From Skeletonema tropicum (lineage: Eukaryota > Bacillariophyta > Thalassiosirophyceae > Thalassiosirales > Thalassiosiraceae), in NCBI GenBank assembly GCA_037178625.1, contig CM074129.1, forward strand, positions 992,001 through 1,056,000: a stretch of DNA of 64,000 nt, in the 5' to 3' direction. This document shows positions 40,382 through 51,007 of this stretch, piece after piece. Below the pieces are notes generated by a model. It made no database searches, had not been told where the DNA came from, and saw only the letters and a program-made list of their open reading frames with translations. A program made the position numbers and the translations under genes. The stretch's first letter is position 1. Every line of letters begins with the position of its first letter.

Positions 40382-41071
40382 TTCGAGGCACTAAACGCAG
40401 ATTCACTACTCTCCAATACTAAGTAATGAAGAACCAGTCATTAGTTGTTGCTGGGATGCGTCAACATGGGCTGTAGAAATAATAATGATCCCAACACCCA
40501 CACATTGTTTTTGCACCATTACTTGTCACTGTAAAACGGCTGCCATTAATAAATAACAAGCATCATCGAGCAGAATATTTCACCAATAGTGGATATTATT
40601 TTTGATGTCGGTTCGGCGGAGTTGTTCGGTGTTCGTCGACGGCGATGGTGTTGTCGTTGACATGGTGGGAATATAATTGCATCATCCGACCAACTCGACG
40701 ATGATGGTTATGTTCATAGTCATTTTCACAACAGACGATGCCCAATTAGGAAAATAAACGGCGGTTCGGAGATCCTATGCCATAATAGGGGAGGGGAATG
40801 TCGATTATTAGCCTAATGAAAGCATATTCATTGACCTCATTTTTACTAGTAGTCCACCATGGTGAAGGCATTTTGATGGATTTTCAGAGGTGGGGGGCCT
40901 CATGGGTGATGTGATTGAAGAACAAACAACTTACTATTAGGGGATCACCCAAAACAGCCTTTCTTGCATTGCATATCTAGATTGTTCTTCTACCAAAATC
41001 AAATAGGGGATAACCTAATCAAATCGATACGCAGCCCATTCTTTTATGTGCCCTGGTAATCGCTACCGGCA
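40382..41071. other. Non-coding interior of the outer TIR element
   Basis: No frame with recognisable motif. It includes the inner inverted-repeat arm at 41025-41056. Confidence 0.45.
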
Positions 41072-41283
41072 TCTATCGCCAGCAAGCTATCGTGCATTTA
41101 TATATATATATTTTTAGAGGTTGGTCTCGTCTCGGTCTCGGCACTGTCCCGAGATTCGAGCCGAGACAGGGTCCGTCGAGACGAGATCCCGGGATATCTC
41201 GAGATTTTCAATGAGGAAGGTTAGCAATGATTAAAAGGGGCAAAACCAACAAATAACTATCTACTATGGACTCTTTAGACAAC

Positions 41284-41590
41284 TTAGTACTCATTGTTCT
41301 GGCCAGCATCAATTGGATCCCCACTCTCATCCTTGTCCTCAAAAGAAGGAGGGAGTAGAAACTCATTCAAAGGGACATCTGGCATGAGTTCATCCCAATT
41401 TTTGCGGATGAGGCTTGTATTTTCTTCAACAAACATGATGCATCGATGCGGCAAGTAACAATGGGATCAATGCAAGATCGCTTTGCTGTAATTACTCTAG
41501 CTGCCCTGCTCGAGATTCTTTCCAAGGGAGCGGACGTTGCTGGAATATCTCACAGGTACTCTCGTGCAAGTGTTGCAAGTTCAGGGAATT
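41284..41590 (-). pseudogene. hAT transposase C-terminal dimerisation fragment
   Basis: The minus strand reads FPELATLAREYL, a stop, then DIPATSAPLERISSRAARVI. This matches the hAT C-terminal signature (A-x-x-Y-L, I-P-A-T-S-A-x-x-E-R-x-F-S). After a frame change near 41430 it reads VEENTSLIRKNWDELMPD and ends in a natural stop at 41284-41286. At least one stop and one frameshift make it dead. Confidence 0.75.
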
Positions 41591-41614
41591 GGTGAGCGAT
41601 TTGTTTCCAACGCT

Positions 41615-42302
41615 TCAATGGATCATTAAACTTTCTTTCTCCATCTTGCATCGGCATTTGCTCCAGGAGTTCGTAAGCTGCAGCTGGGCTTCACATCGGA
41701 TCCGAATATTGTCATCAGTCAATTCGTCATCATTTGCTGCTGCATCGTCGTCGAAGTCAAATGCACCCAAGAAAGCGAAGCTCGTGTCTTCTGATTTAAA
41801 AGATACTTGCGGTACTGCAATACTTCCACCTTCACCACCATTATCATTTGTATTTGTATTAGCCTCCTTCTCGACATCAACTATAAGATCTTTGATGAGT
41901 TGCATCAACTTATTAGACAAGGTCGAGTCAATTCATATTCAATAATGGCAATGATGTTCAATTACTACTTACCTTCAAAAGCCAGAACTGCATTACAATG
42001 AAAAACATGGTCTGTGCAATATGCATGCGCCCAATCCTCATGTGCTCCATTCATACGGATTGCAAACTTTCTCAACTGCTTGTGTCTTGGTTACTACACA
42101 TCGGACTATCACCCTTCCAATGTTTGCAAATGCATTTGTCATCCCAATCTTCTTCGTCGCTCGAAGATTCCGATGGTTTTCGCTCTTTGCATTTGACATC
42201 ATCGTCTTCGTCACCCGACGATTCCAACGATTCGTTCCTGCTGGCAGTAGAAGCTGCATCGGCATCGGTGATAGCATCGACCATGATTTCAGAATAGATG
42301 AT
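41615..42302 (-). pseudogene. Upstream hAT transposase remnants
   Basis: Broken minus-strand segments include MVDAITDADAASTASRNESL followed by an acidic stretch and DDKCICKHWKGDSPMC (~42290-42080), and TDDNIRIRCEAQLQL (~41720-41680). They lie in the right order for the N-terminal and middle part of the hAT gene, but homology is not evident by eye. Several frame breaks. Confidence 0.35.
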
Positions 42303-42445
42303 AGATGAAGATAATGAGTTGATCAAAAAAATAATCAAACTCCAATGAACAAGTCTTGTGAACGCACCCAACGGTGTCAAAGGGAGTCTTGTTATGATGT
42401 GAGATTGGAATCGTGCTGATGAAATCAGAAGTAGCCGCAGAAACG

Positions 42446-42460
42446 AATTGTTCTTCGTCA
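42446..42460 (+). repeat. Target-site duplication of the LINE, left copy
   Basis: AATTGTTCTTCGTCA, repeated exactly at 43758-43772 after the poly(A) tail. Confidence 0.85.
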
Positions 42461-43489
42461 CAAGCGGTGGAACACCTGGTTGAAACGCTGGTCAATCGTC
42501 GGGAACTGTGCCCGAAAACCCACCAGTACTCAGCTATGATGGCTAAAATTGGATCGCAGGAAGCGAAGAAGCTTGATGCTGAGTACCATCTCACCCAGTG
42601 GGGGAGAGAGAAACCAGGTGATAAGAGGAGGTTGGAACGGATCTGTGAGACTGGATGTTGGCTGACGGCTGTCCCAAACCGCCTCAATGGCACGATCCTA
42701 TCGGCTGAAGAGTTTCGAGACAACGTACGTCTCCGGTACAACCTGAAGCCGATGGATTTGTCAGACCTATGCGATGGATGTGGTGCAAAAATGACGGTGG
42801 AACATGCTCTCCAATGCAAGGTGGGCGGTCTCGTCCATTGCCGCCACAATGATGTTACGAGAGAATTTGGCTCCTTGTGCAAGCAAGCCTTTACTCCCGG
42901 TGACGTTGAGTACGAACCCTTTATCTACACTAGTACTCAACGCACTGCTGCAGAGGCAGAGGCTGCTGCCGCAGCAGAGGCTGAAAATACCACGCAACAA
43001 CACAACGCAACTGATGGGTCGACCCCAGTGACAACAACGGAAGAGCGTGGAGATGTGATGGTCTCCCACTTCTGGAAGAGACAGCGTCGAACTGTCTTTG
43101 ACACTCGCATCACCGACGCGGACTGCCGCTCCTACCGCAACAAGGCGCCTTCGGCTGTCTTGAGGCAACAAGAGAGGGAGAAAATCCGCAAGTACAAGGC
43201 AGCTTGTCTTGAACGACGTCGGGACTTCACCCCCCTCTGCTTCACGGCTGATGGAATGCCAGGCAGAGAGGCCTTGAATGCGATGCGTCAACTGGGTACA
43301 CACTTAGCTGAAAAGTGGGAGCGTCAGCGTAGCCAGATGATATTCTATGTGCGGGTACGCATGTCCCTTGCCCTAGTCCGGGCAAACTCCCTCCTGCTCA
43401 GAGGGAGTAGGGACAGGCACCACCGCATCCGGCCACTCATTGAGAATGGGCCGGGGATGTCCAACTGGCACACCTGGAGTGGGGAGTAA
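42461..43489 (+). CDS. C-terminal part of LINE-like retrotransposon protein
   Basis: Intact frame of ~340 residues starting within the protein (QAVEHLVETLVNRRELCPKT). It carries LDAEYHLTQWGREKPGDKRR, PNRLNGTILSAEEFRDNVRL, and the Cys/His-rich DLCDGCGAKMTVEHALQC with KVGGLVHCRHNDV, typical of a domain downstream of RT in a LINE-like family. The tail includes ACLERRRDFTPLCFTADGMP. The open frame begins 48 bases upstream in host hAT sequence, which is coincidental. The reverse transcriptase itself is missing through truncation, so it cannot move autonomously. The best relative in this window is the decayed copy at 11.96-14.66 kb. Confidence 0.75.
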   Translation, partial: QAVEHLVETLVNRRELCPKTHQYSAMMAKIGSQEAKKLDAEYHLTQWGREKPGDKRRLERICETGCWLTAVPNRLNGTILSAEEFRDNVRLRYNLKPMDLSDLCDGCGAKMTVEHALQCKVGGLVHCRHNDVTREFGSLCKQAFTPGDVEYEPFIYTSTQRTAAEAEAAAAAEAENTTQQHNATDGSTPVTTTEERGDVMVSHFWKRQRRTVFDTRITDADCRSYRNKAPSAVLRQQEREKIRKYKAACLERRRDFTPLCFTADGMPGREALNAMRQLGTHLAEKWERQRSQMIFYVRVRMSLALVRANSLLLRGSRDRHHRIRPLIENGPGMSNWHTWSGE

Positions 43490-43757
43490 TCCCCTCTCCC
43501 CTACCTCTGCGGTGGCAGAGGTTGAGTGAGGACTCTCACTCTCACCTGTCGAGAGGCAGTTGAGAGTAGGAGGGAGGAGGAACTTACCATCACCTAGCAC
43601 AGGTGACAAGAGGAGTGCGGACTTGCCACTGAACTAGAGATACCTAGACTGCACTCCTCTTATTACCTAAAATGGGCAAGTTCAGATCCAGCTTGCCCAG
43701 TAAACAGCTCCTGACTACAATCCTAAACTAATCACTTTATATTTTCAAAAAAAAAAA
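42461..43757 (+). mobile_element. 5'-truncated LINE-like retrotransposon with poly(A) and TSD
   Basis: A 1297-base insertion flanked by a 15-base direct repeat and ending in a run of about a dozen A. These are the hallmarks of target-primed reverse transcription. It lies inside the hAT element, so it is younger. The 5' end is truncated in the middle of the coding region. Confidence 0.85.
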
Positions 43758-43772
43758 AATTGTTCTTCGTCA
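43758..43772 (+). repeat. Target-site duplication of the LINE, right copy
   Basis: Exact repeat of 42446-42460. Confidence 0.85.
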
Positions 43773-44051
43773 TGGTTGGCTGTGAGAAAGTGATACAAAA
43801 AATCCCGAAATGCTCCGAGACAGAGGGTGCCGAGACGAGACACCTGTCTCGACCCAAAAAATCCCGTCTCGTCTCGGCCGAGTCGAGACGAGACCAACCT
43901 CTATATATTTTGCATAATTTATATATAATTATAGATAAATTATGCAAAATATATAAATGCACGATAGCTTGCTGGCGATAGACGGCGGCAGCAATTAGCA
44001 GGGGCGGGGGGCTAATATAATTAATAACAGTGAGACTCCCGGAGGCATTAC

Positions 44052-45778
44052 ATTCATAGCTACGAGTGTCGGATAGTTAGCTAGATGAGCGCCATGGTGG
44101 AGGTGTATTTTTCGTCAAAAAAGAAGTACCGCTAAGCGAGCGACCGCGGCGCCTTAAGTACACCCACAACGCCTCCTACAAAGTTCATAGTTAGCGGTAA
44201 CCTCAGTACACGGGGTTAGGTACGTTTGGCCTTCCCGCGTAATTTTGAGATGGAACGAGAAACGCAAAAAATCCATCATCCACCACACCTTTTACACCGT
44301 CACCATGATGTCCTCCACTCCTGTGGCCACAGTTAAGCGTGCATATTGAATACGCCTAGAATACTCGGCTTGATCAGTCGCATAAATCATCTTATACGCG
44401 CCCAAGCCAGGAAAACTCAGTCGATCCACCGTAAATGAATAAAATAACGTCGCCATCGACGGCATAAAATTTACCACTTTCAACTCCATTCACCCCTCCT
44501 ATGGACGTTTCGGCAATGATATGTTACAAAAGAGAGGATATCCTTTCACCACATCAATGTTATATATACATTGGGCGTCTATTTATCCTTGGGTAGTCCA
44601 AACCCATTATCTAATCGATAATCAACCACATTTCACAAGTTAGACAGAATCTATTATTTGCTCCTTAAACGCAATGCTGAAATCAACATCGTGAAGGACC
44701 GATAACATCAAATGAGTGGTAATTTATATACCAATTGATCGTATGCGTATATTCGAATACTTCGACAAGTGGATGATGCTTTATAGTGATTATAACACAT
44801 GGGAGACAGTGTTATGTATGTTGGTTTTGATGTAGGCTAAATATGCAATGAGTTTTACTGAACAAACAAGTATTTCCTCAGAACTCATTGTTATTATCGC
44901 TCCCAAGGATGTTTACTATCATAATAATAATAAGCTGATGCTTGTTTGATCGATATGCATCCCGTTTCCATTAGCTTTCGGATAGTTGTTGCGTTCGACA
45001 GAGACGAAAAACATGTACATTTTTTGTATCATCAAAATGATGTCATAAGAGCTTCCATTCCACTCCAAGGGTCAATTAATCGTCTATCACCATATTAGAG
45101 TCGATGGAGAGTGTTGGTTGCCTTCATTGGTGTTATTGTCACTCCTTATTGCAGTAGGGCCAAAGATAAAAATGAACCATTGATGGACATCGAGTTACGA
45201 CGTTGAGGATGGTGTTACCGGCCGAAACATCGGTACACTAAGACACCCACGCCTCCCTATGGATATATACACTCGATTGGTGGGCTGCAAGGATCATGCT
45301 TTATGTCTCCATGGGTTATGCACCGGCATGACTCTCCCTCCGACATGAACGGCAATGTTTCATTAGGAAACTTCGCGCACGAAACTTTTTATTGAAGGAA
45401 TACATCGTAACCAATGCTCCGCGTTTTCTGCGCAGGGGTCGGGTGGTATATGATGAAGCTACTGTAAAAAAACGCGGAGGGTTTGCCATGTACTGGTGTA
45501 ATGGTAGGAGATGTTCTCCGCTGTATAGTGTCTATGGTTGAGGATTTTTTTGAAGTTTGTGCCATTGTGTGTGATTTTTGCGTGGGGTGACGGAACTTTT
45601 CGAAGTCAGGTAGGTGTCTCAATATTTTTCTAATTTAGTCGAGATTAAGTGGCGTAACCCCGTGAGTGTGAGACTCCCGTCTTTTACGGTTGTAAGTAGG
45701 GATACGGGTTAACCCCGCACTCTCTCTCTAGAGTGAGAGAGAAGCGGTACATAATACATACATTTTTTCACCTAGTCA
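44052..45778. other. Long intergenic region, no supported gene
   Basis: A 65-codon minus frame at 44292-44489 (MELKVVNFMPSMATLFYSF) might be a gene remnant. A GA/CT palindrome lies at ~45719-45742. Otherwise AT-rich without recognised element ends. Confidence 0.35.
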
Positions 45779-47052
45779 TCGTTTCTGAATGCAGGTAAAG
45801 GGTCATAGAACACATGATGTCAACGTGTTCTTTACTGATTTTATGTGATGTGTCGGAAGAACACGATCACAGCTGTTCATCCCTTTTAGCCCTCCTGTCA
45901 AAAGTACTATGCAAATACTTTAGATATTAAGAAAAAAACTGTACATATTACAGGTAAATAAGTAAATTCACATCTCATTGAATCTCTGTTGACTGAGATT
46001 TCATTACAATTGTTTTGCTTTTCTGTATTGCTAATCTGGCACTCTTCCACAGGTTATTGTGTAGGTTAGTTGGTTGGACGAACTTTACAGACAGTTTGTG
46101 AAGTATTCGACGGAGAAACTGCTTTTACAAAACTGCCACCTCAAGTGCAGATTCTTCATGCAGCATTGAACCTTTGTGGGGGGGGAACCCCCCTGAAATT
46201 GAGCGTTCTCAAAATTGGCACCATCGTCTAAACTGGGCTTAGAAGTCCCTTTTAGCCCAGTTTTAGGATGTATTTAGATCGAAATCAATGGATTATTCTC
46301 TAACTAGCCGTCCAACCTTTTCTTGGAGGGATAAAAGAGGGTCCCCCTCAAATCAACTCGGCTTTTCCCCCTGACATACTTGAAGAGTACCTGATTCCGA
46401 TTCTTCCCATCAGCTTTTCAGCATGCTGCTTGCAGCTTTGGGTGCAATCGAAGAGGATTAGAAAAAGAAGCAGAAGATCACTTTTATTCTTCCAACAACA
46501 ACACAACCAAGATGAAGCCCTCTCAACAACAAACTGTCTCCTCCTCTTATGTCAAGGACGACTGCTGCCATCGAAACCCCCAAGATGCCGGCAGCCCCTC
46601 TGAAGAACCCATCTTGAAAGTTGTAGACCCATTTCTCTACTACTCAAATGACAAGATAAGGATGAGGGAACTCCGACTTGAGGACATGGAAAACGACTCG
46701 TCTGTTGATGCATCGTCCTCTAGTTCGCTATCAACCCAAGACCAGTCGCCGCCAACCTGTGAGAGAAAGACTCGGATCTCGTTCGAGCTGCACCCATCCT
46801 TGCTACTTGAAGACCTGATGAGGGAGATTTTTGATGAAGACGACGACTCTTTCGACTTTGATGACATAATCGATGCATCTCTTCTCGCTACTGAAGAGGA
46901 TCCGTGTGCGACGAATGATGTCATCAATGGATTGAGACGAATCATTTTGGGCTAATGCTCATGAATAGAGGTTCAGAATAGGGAATACTTAGGAAACGCT
47001 ACCCTACAATTTTGGCCAAACGTAACCCGCTAAGAAGTCTACACTAGAAAAC
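45779..47052 (+). repeat. Segmental duplication, copy 2
   Basis: Matches 38045-39070 in the same orientation. It has an extra ~250-base insertion at ~46166-46410 containing G- and C-runs (GGGGGGGGAACCCCCC) that is absent from copy 1. Confidence 0.7.
46512..46955 (+). CDS. Small acidic 'DPFLYYS' family protein, copy B
   Basis: A 147-residue twin of the gene at 38538, with the same conserved blocks (DPFLYYSNDKIRMRELRLED and RKTRISFELHPSLLLEDLMR) and ending NGLRRIILG. Differences cluster in the N-terminal 35 residues and the acidic tail (DSFDFDDIIDASLLATEEDP), while the core is unchanged, consistent with purifying selection on the core. The ATG context is identical to copy A. Function unknown. 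Confidence 0.75.
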   Translation: MKPSQQQTVSSSYVKDDCCHRNPQDAGSPSEEPILKVVDPFLYYSNDKIRMRELRLEDMENDSSVDASSSSSLSTQDQSPPTCERKTRISFELHPSLLLEDLMREIFDEDDDSFDFDDIIDASLLATEEDPCATNDVINGLRRIILG

Positions 47053-47368
47053 CCGGTAAACATTTTGTATATGTATGATTGATAACGCTATTTAACGACC
47101 TAACTTCAGTGTTTAGAAGCATACCTCCTCCACATACATACATTGATTGTATCCATTTGCAGCGTCGCAATAACTCTTTCCTTCATCGCAACAGTGATAG
47201 TGTTCTTCTCGAAAGAGGAGAAAGGAGTATAAACACACATCCACATAACCTAGCGTAGACTCCATGATAGAGTCGTAGAGGAAGGAGCTAAACCTAGAGA
47301 GCTACATCTGCTACAAGTTAAGTTCCCGGTATCGTATGGATACATTTCCCTTGTTGATAAATCGCAAG

Positions 47369-47415
<47 letters not shown>

Positions 47416-48805
47416 GTCGTGGTGGATACCGAGGTGAACAGGTTTGGTACTAATTGCTGCATTCATTTCTGTCTTTTCCAAGCACGAAGAAGCAACTCCC
47501 TGGCGATACTTCCTAGAGGAGTATTAAGGTTTGACTCTTGGAGACAACACTAACTCTTTTAAATGCTCTGGTTTGACTAAAAAGATGAGATTATCATTTC
47601 CTTGGCGTCAAGCCTCCAACCAGGTGCAAAAAGGCGCTGCATCCCCCCCGTCTTGGAAGATCAAGAGTTTATATATCTCCTTGTTTCTGCGTCTTACAAG
47701 CTCGTATGATTGAGCGCATCATCAAAAGAGAGGACCAGTCGTGATGGGTAGTTATGTGAAAAGCTTGATAGTACATAATTGAAGCACCCATTTCTCCAAG
47801 CACGAAGAAAGAAACCACTTGCCAATATCTACGTATCAGGAAATGCTAGCTTCTATTCAAATGTACCTACTCACCCTTGTATACAACACTACCACTAACT
47901 CTTTGAAATACTCTGGTTTGACTAACACAACGAGATTGTCATTTCCTTGACATCAAGCCTCTCACCAAGTTGCAATAAGGCTGTGTATCCCTCACTTGGA
48001 AGCTTAAGAGTTTTTCAGTACAGAGAGAAAGCTGGCCAGATTCAAGAAGTTTGACTTTTGGCCAATGTCAAGTGAGAATTCTTGTGTATTGTTTGAATTG
48101 CGCAATGAGATGATATTTTTATCAAGAGCAAAGAGAGATTCTCAAGGCTATATATGATTCTTGAACATCCACTCTCGATGATGTTGTTGGGCTCAACTCA
48201 TTTGCATATGAGTATCTATCATGGTAAACAGGGATGTTTTCCGAGATGTCAAAGTAGATCGTTTCATTCGTCTTTTTGAAATTGATGATCAAAGTCATGT
48301 GTGGCAAAATTGAAAAAGGGGATGAATGCCGACCCATCTGCAAGAGTGAGCGTCAATGAGCTATATAGCATCTAGGCTATTATTACTGACGATTGCATTA
48401 TGCCAAGTCTATTGAATAGAGACTGTGCACAGTGCAATACAATTGGATGTGTTCCAAGATGTTGTGGTAGGCTCTTTTGTTTCATCTTGACAAGAGTTGA
48501 CCGAAGCAACTCTTTTGGCAACCTTGAAAAAGGGATGATGAGTCGCTCATCTGAAAGTGAGCAACGATGTGCGCGTAGATAATGCAATCATCATAAACTG
48601 CTCTATCTGTCAGTGCTGTTGAGCATAGACCTTGCACAATGTAATCTTCTCGACAAAACTAATGAAAGAGAGAGAGAGAGACTGACAAGAGGGTATAACA
48701 CAAGAGAGCAAGAGAGAGCAAAGCAAAACTGACTCGCACAATCCATCACAGATGTCTCTTTTTTTGTTCATGTGCATCTTTACTAATATCATGATGTAAG
48801 TTTTT
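47053..48805. other. Intergenic region with degenerate tandem duplications
   Basis: The segment ~47470-47660 recurs, diverged, at ~47790-48010 (shared CCAAGCACGAAGAA, CTCTGGTTTGACTAA, TCATTTCCTTG). Another pair is ~48230-48345 against ~48445-48565 (shared TTGAAAAAGGG-ATGA). Short frames over these are not convincing genes. Confidence 0.45.
47373..47414 (+). repeat. (CT)21 microsatellite
   Basis: 42 bases of uninterrupted CT; it also causes a false Arg-Glu repeat frame on the minus strand. Confidence 0.95.
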
Positions 48806-49240
48806 TTACACAATCGATCCAGCATTACTAGCAATACGAGGCCACAACTCTGCACACTCCTTGGCAACGGGTCCACTCACAGCACTTCCCTTCATCTCAC
48901 CCTTGGCATTCACAATAACACCAGCATTATCCTCAAAATGGATAAACACACCCTCCTTCCTTCTAAAACTCTTACGTTGTCTCACCACGATCGCCGGCAT
49001 AACCTTCTTCCTCAATTCAGGCTTTCCCTTCTTCACCGAGCACATGACCATGTCACCGGATCCGGCCTTGGGGAGACGATTGAGACGACCGGAAACGTTG
49101 CACACGGAAATGATGTGGAGGTTTTTGGCTCCGGAGTTGTCAGCGCAGTTGATTACGGCGGCGGCGGGAAGGCCGGCGGAGACGCGGTGTTTGATTCCGG
49201 AGGCGTTTTGACGGCCGCGGGGTCCTGCTGATTCAGACAT
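48806..49240 (-). CDS. RPL23: 60S ribosomal protein uL14 (L23)
   Basis: A 144-residue cytosolic large-subunit protein. It has the uL14 signature [20 protein letters not shown], the [20 protein letters not shown] segment, [20 protein letters not shown] and [20 protein letters not shown]. Length and the eukaryotic N-terminal extension ([15 protein letters not shown]) match the family. It binds 23S-like rRNA near the factor-binding site and contacts the small subunit. Intronless and intact. An AT-rich TATATA tract lies immediately upstream of the ATG. Confidence 0.95.
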   Translation of the reverse strand: MSESAGPRGRQNASGIKHRVSAGLPAAAVINCADNSGAKNLHIISVCNVSGRLNRLPKAGSGDMVMCSVKKGKPELRKKVMPAIVVRQRKSFRRKEGVFIHFEDNAGVIVNAKGEMKGSAVSGPVAKECAELWPRIASNAGSIV

Positions 49241-50170
49241 GGTTTATATATATATATATTATATAGAAACAGAGAGAGGCTGAAGTATGGAGAGAGAAAA
49301 ATGGAGGTTAGTATCTGACAACTTTAGGAGAAGAGATTCATGGACGCCCACAATCGATTGACCAACTGCAACGGTACCGCCGCACCAGCAGGCTGCAATA
49401 TACTACAACCATACCAACCAAACAATATAACCAACGAACCATCACCAAGGGTACCACCCAACCATCATGGTCCTTACCGAAACACAACTTGTTAGTTGAC
49501 GATGAACACCAAGAGGCGGAGGTGATGAAAATGGCGGGAAGATGATGTACAGACGCCTCATACGATTCCTACGTACAAATCGTTTTTCAGTAAAGAGGTA
49601 AGATCCATCATCTCGCCTCTCACCCTTGACGTAGTGCTAGTTACAAATCGATTTGTGTGAGTTTGACCATGGTGGTGGTGATGATGATGATGGTCCTTGG
49701 GTGATGGCGTGGTGGACGCACTAGCTTTTGCAGATGGGAGTAGTGTCATAGCGTGAGGCTGTAGCGTAACATGGTCGTTGCAGATATGGCAGTGCGCAAT
49801 TCTTGCTGCAAAGTGTAGCGGTGTTGTCGAGAGATGGACATGTTGGCAGCAGTGCAGATGCATTCATGGCTCATGCTGTCCTTCCCTTCACGGAGGATTG
49901 ATGGAACTACTCCCTGAAAGCGCTGCGATTGGTGCTGCTGGATCATTAGCTGCAGCTCATTCGCTATTAAGCGTAGCCGCGTTGGTCCATATCGAAAGCG
50001 CAGCCATTTCACTTGACGGAAAATCATCAATGGCTCTGCACATTTTCAGCAGCCAGCGCGCCTTTGTATACATGATCATCTTCACTCATTACTAACCAAA
50101 TCTCTCTCTCTTTCCACACTCCATTCAACATAAACAGCATTCTATATTTCACTCTCCACCTAATTAAACC
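49241..50170. other. Divergent intergenic region between uL14 and eL43
   Basis: Holds both promoters and ATTCCTACGTA at 49565-49575. On the minus strand near 49790-49850 the sequence reads STTPLHFAARIAHCHICNDH, resembling one ankyrin repeat, but surrounding frames are broken; at most it is a fragment of an ankyrin pseudogene. A CAT/CAC-rich stretch gives poly-His artefacts. Confidence 0.4.
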
Positions 50171-50455
50171 ATGGGAAAGCGCACAAGAAAGGTCGGTATC
50201 ACCGGTAAATACGGAACACGCTACGGAGCCACCCTCCGTAAGCTCCTCCGCAAAGTCGAAGTCTCCCAACACTCCACATACCGTTGTGCCTTCTGCGGTA
50301 AGGACTCTGTCAAGAGAACTGTTGTCGGTATTTGGTCTTGTGGAAGTTGTAAAAAGACCATTGCCGGTGGTGCGTATAGTTTGAGTACGGCGAGTGCTGT
50401 GACTGTGAGGAGTACTATTGCTAGGTTGAGGAAGATTCAGAATGAGGCTCCGTAA
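50171..50455 (+). CDS. RPL37A: 60S ribosomal protein eL43 (L37a)
   Basis: A 94-residue zinc-ribbon protein of the cytosolic large subunit. It starts [19 protein letters not shown], with zinc-binding cysteines at C39, C42, C57 and C60 (CAFC and CGSC), and ends [15 protein letters not shown]. Length equals that of the family. No intron, whereas many eukaryotes have one near the start codon. The ATG lies in ACCATGG. Divergently placed from the uL14 gene, which may allow shared control, though the spacer is 930 bases. Confidence 0.95.
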   Translation: MGKRTRKVGITGKYGTRYGATLRKLLRKVEVSQHSTYRCAFCGKDSVKRTVVGIWSCGSCKKTIAGGAYSLSTASAVTVRSTIARLRKIQNEAP

Positions 50456-51007
50456 ATAGACAGCTGATTATTGAGTATAGTATAAATTAATAGTCAAATG
50501 GAACGACAACGTATGTTATATTGGTGTTTGTTGGTTGGTCTGTGTGGTGATGGTGTTTGTTGGATGGAAAAAGCTTTGTTTCGATGTGGTGGCAAGAGCA
50601 AACAGGTGAAAATTTCTTTCTTGTGGTAGAGTGGCTTCAGTCCATCAGAGGCTCTGCATCAAGAAGACACCTTCACCTTTGGACAGTGATGAACAATTCA
50701 AAGAATCGGCCTCATTGTGATTGTGTATCTGGTGTACTTTTCCAATTCAAGCAGAAGCCAAATGACACTACTACAATCACTGTTTCATTGTTTTCTGCTT
50801 GCCCTTAGAAAGAGTACAGCAGGTATACACTATTCGTATCTCTACTTCTTTGTAGACGGGTCCAGCGTCCAGCCTCGATACATGCTATCAAATATTGCGC
50901 TCACAGGAAATCATTGCATTCAAACAACCAAAGGATCATCATTGAGGTAGTACCTTGCTGCTCTGTAGAGAAGGGAGAGTGACATGATCATGATGCATTC
51001 CTAGTTG
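50456..51007. other. Intergenic, no supported gene
   Basis: 3' regions of eL43 and of the convergent dioxygenase gene. A plus frame at 50557-50808 has no motif. Confidence 0.4.

Larger units (their letters stand above)
41115..43903 (-). mobile_element. hAT transposon, decayed, interrupted by a LINE
   Basis: Ends TAGAGGTTGGTCTCGTCTCG (left) and CGAGACGAGACCAACCTCTA (right) are inverted copies. The target duplication TATATTTT (8 bases, 41107-41114 and 43904-43911) is perfect, as expected for hAT. Minus-strand remnants include a canonical hAT dimerisation segment. Without the inserted LINE the element is ~1.5 kb, so it is internally deleted and non-autonomous. Confidence 0.85.
39083..44051. mobile_element. 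Outer palindromic TIR element hosting a hAT insertion
   Basis: 53-base ends at 39083-39135 and 43999-44051 are inverted copies with about two mismatches (GTAATGCCTC then GGGAGTCTCAC). A second inverted pair lies inside (39143-39175 against 41025-41056, CCAGGGCACA...GCTGCGTATCG). A third pair (41072-41106 against 43951-43983) brackets the hAT insertion point. TA could be the target duplication. Two plus-strand frames (39336-40255) are its only candidate genes. The superfamily is unknown. Confidence 0.65.

Noticed and set aside
42289..42882. 197-codon minus frame across the LINE start
   Set aside because: Spans the hAT/LINE junction and is antisense to the LINE protein; no motif.
47250..47462. 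Minus frame with Arg-Glu repeats
   Set aside because: Translation of the (CT)21 microsatellite.
49558..50095. Frames between uL14 and eL43, including poly-His and an ankyrin-like TPLHFAAR
   Set aside because: Only one short repeat-like stretch with broken surroundings; not enough for a gene call.
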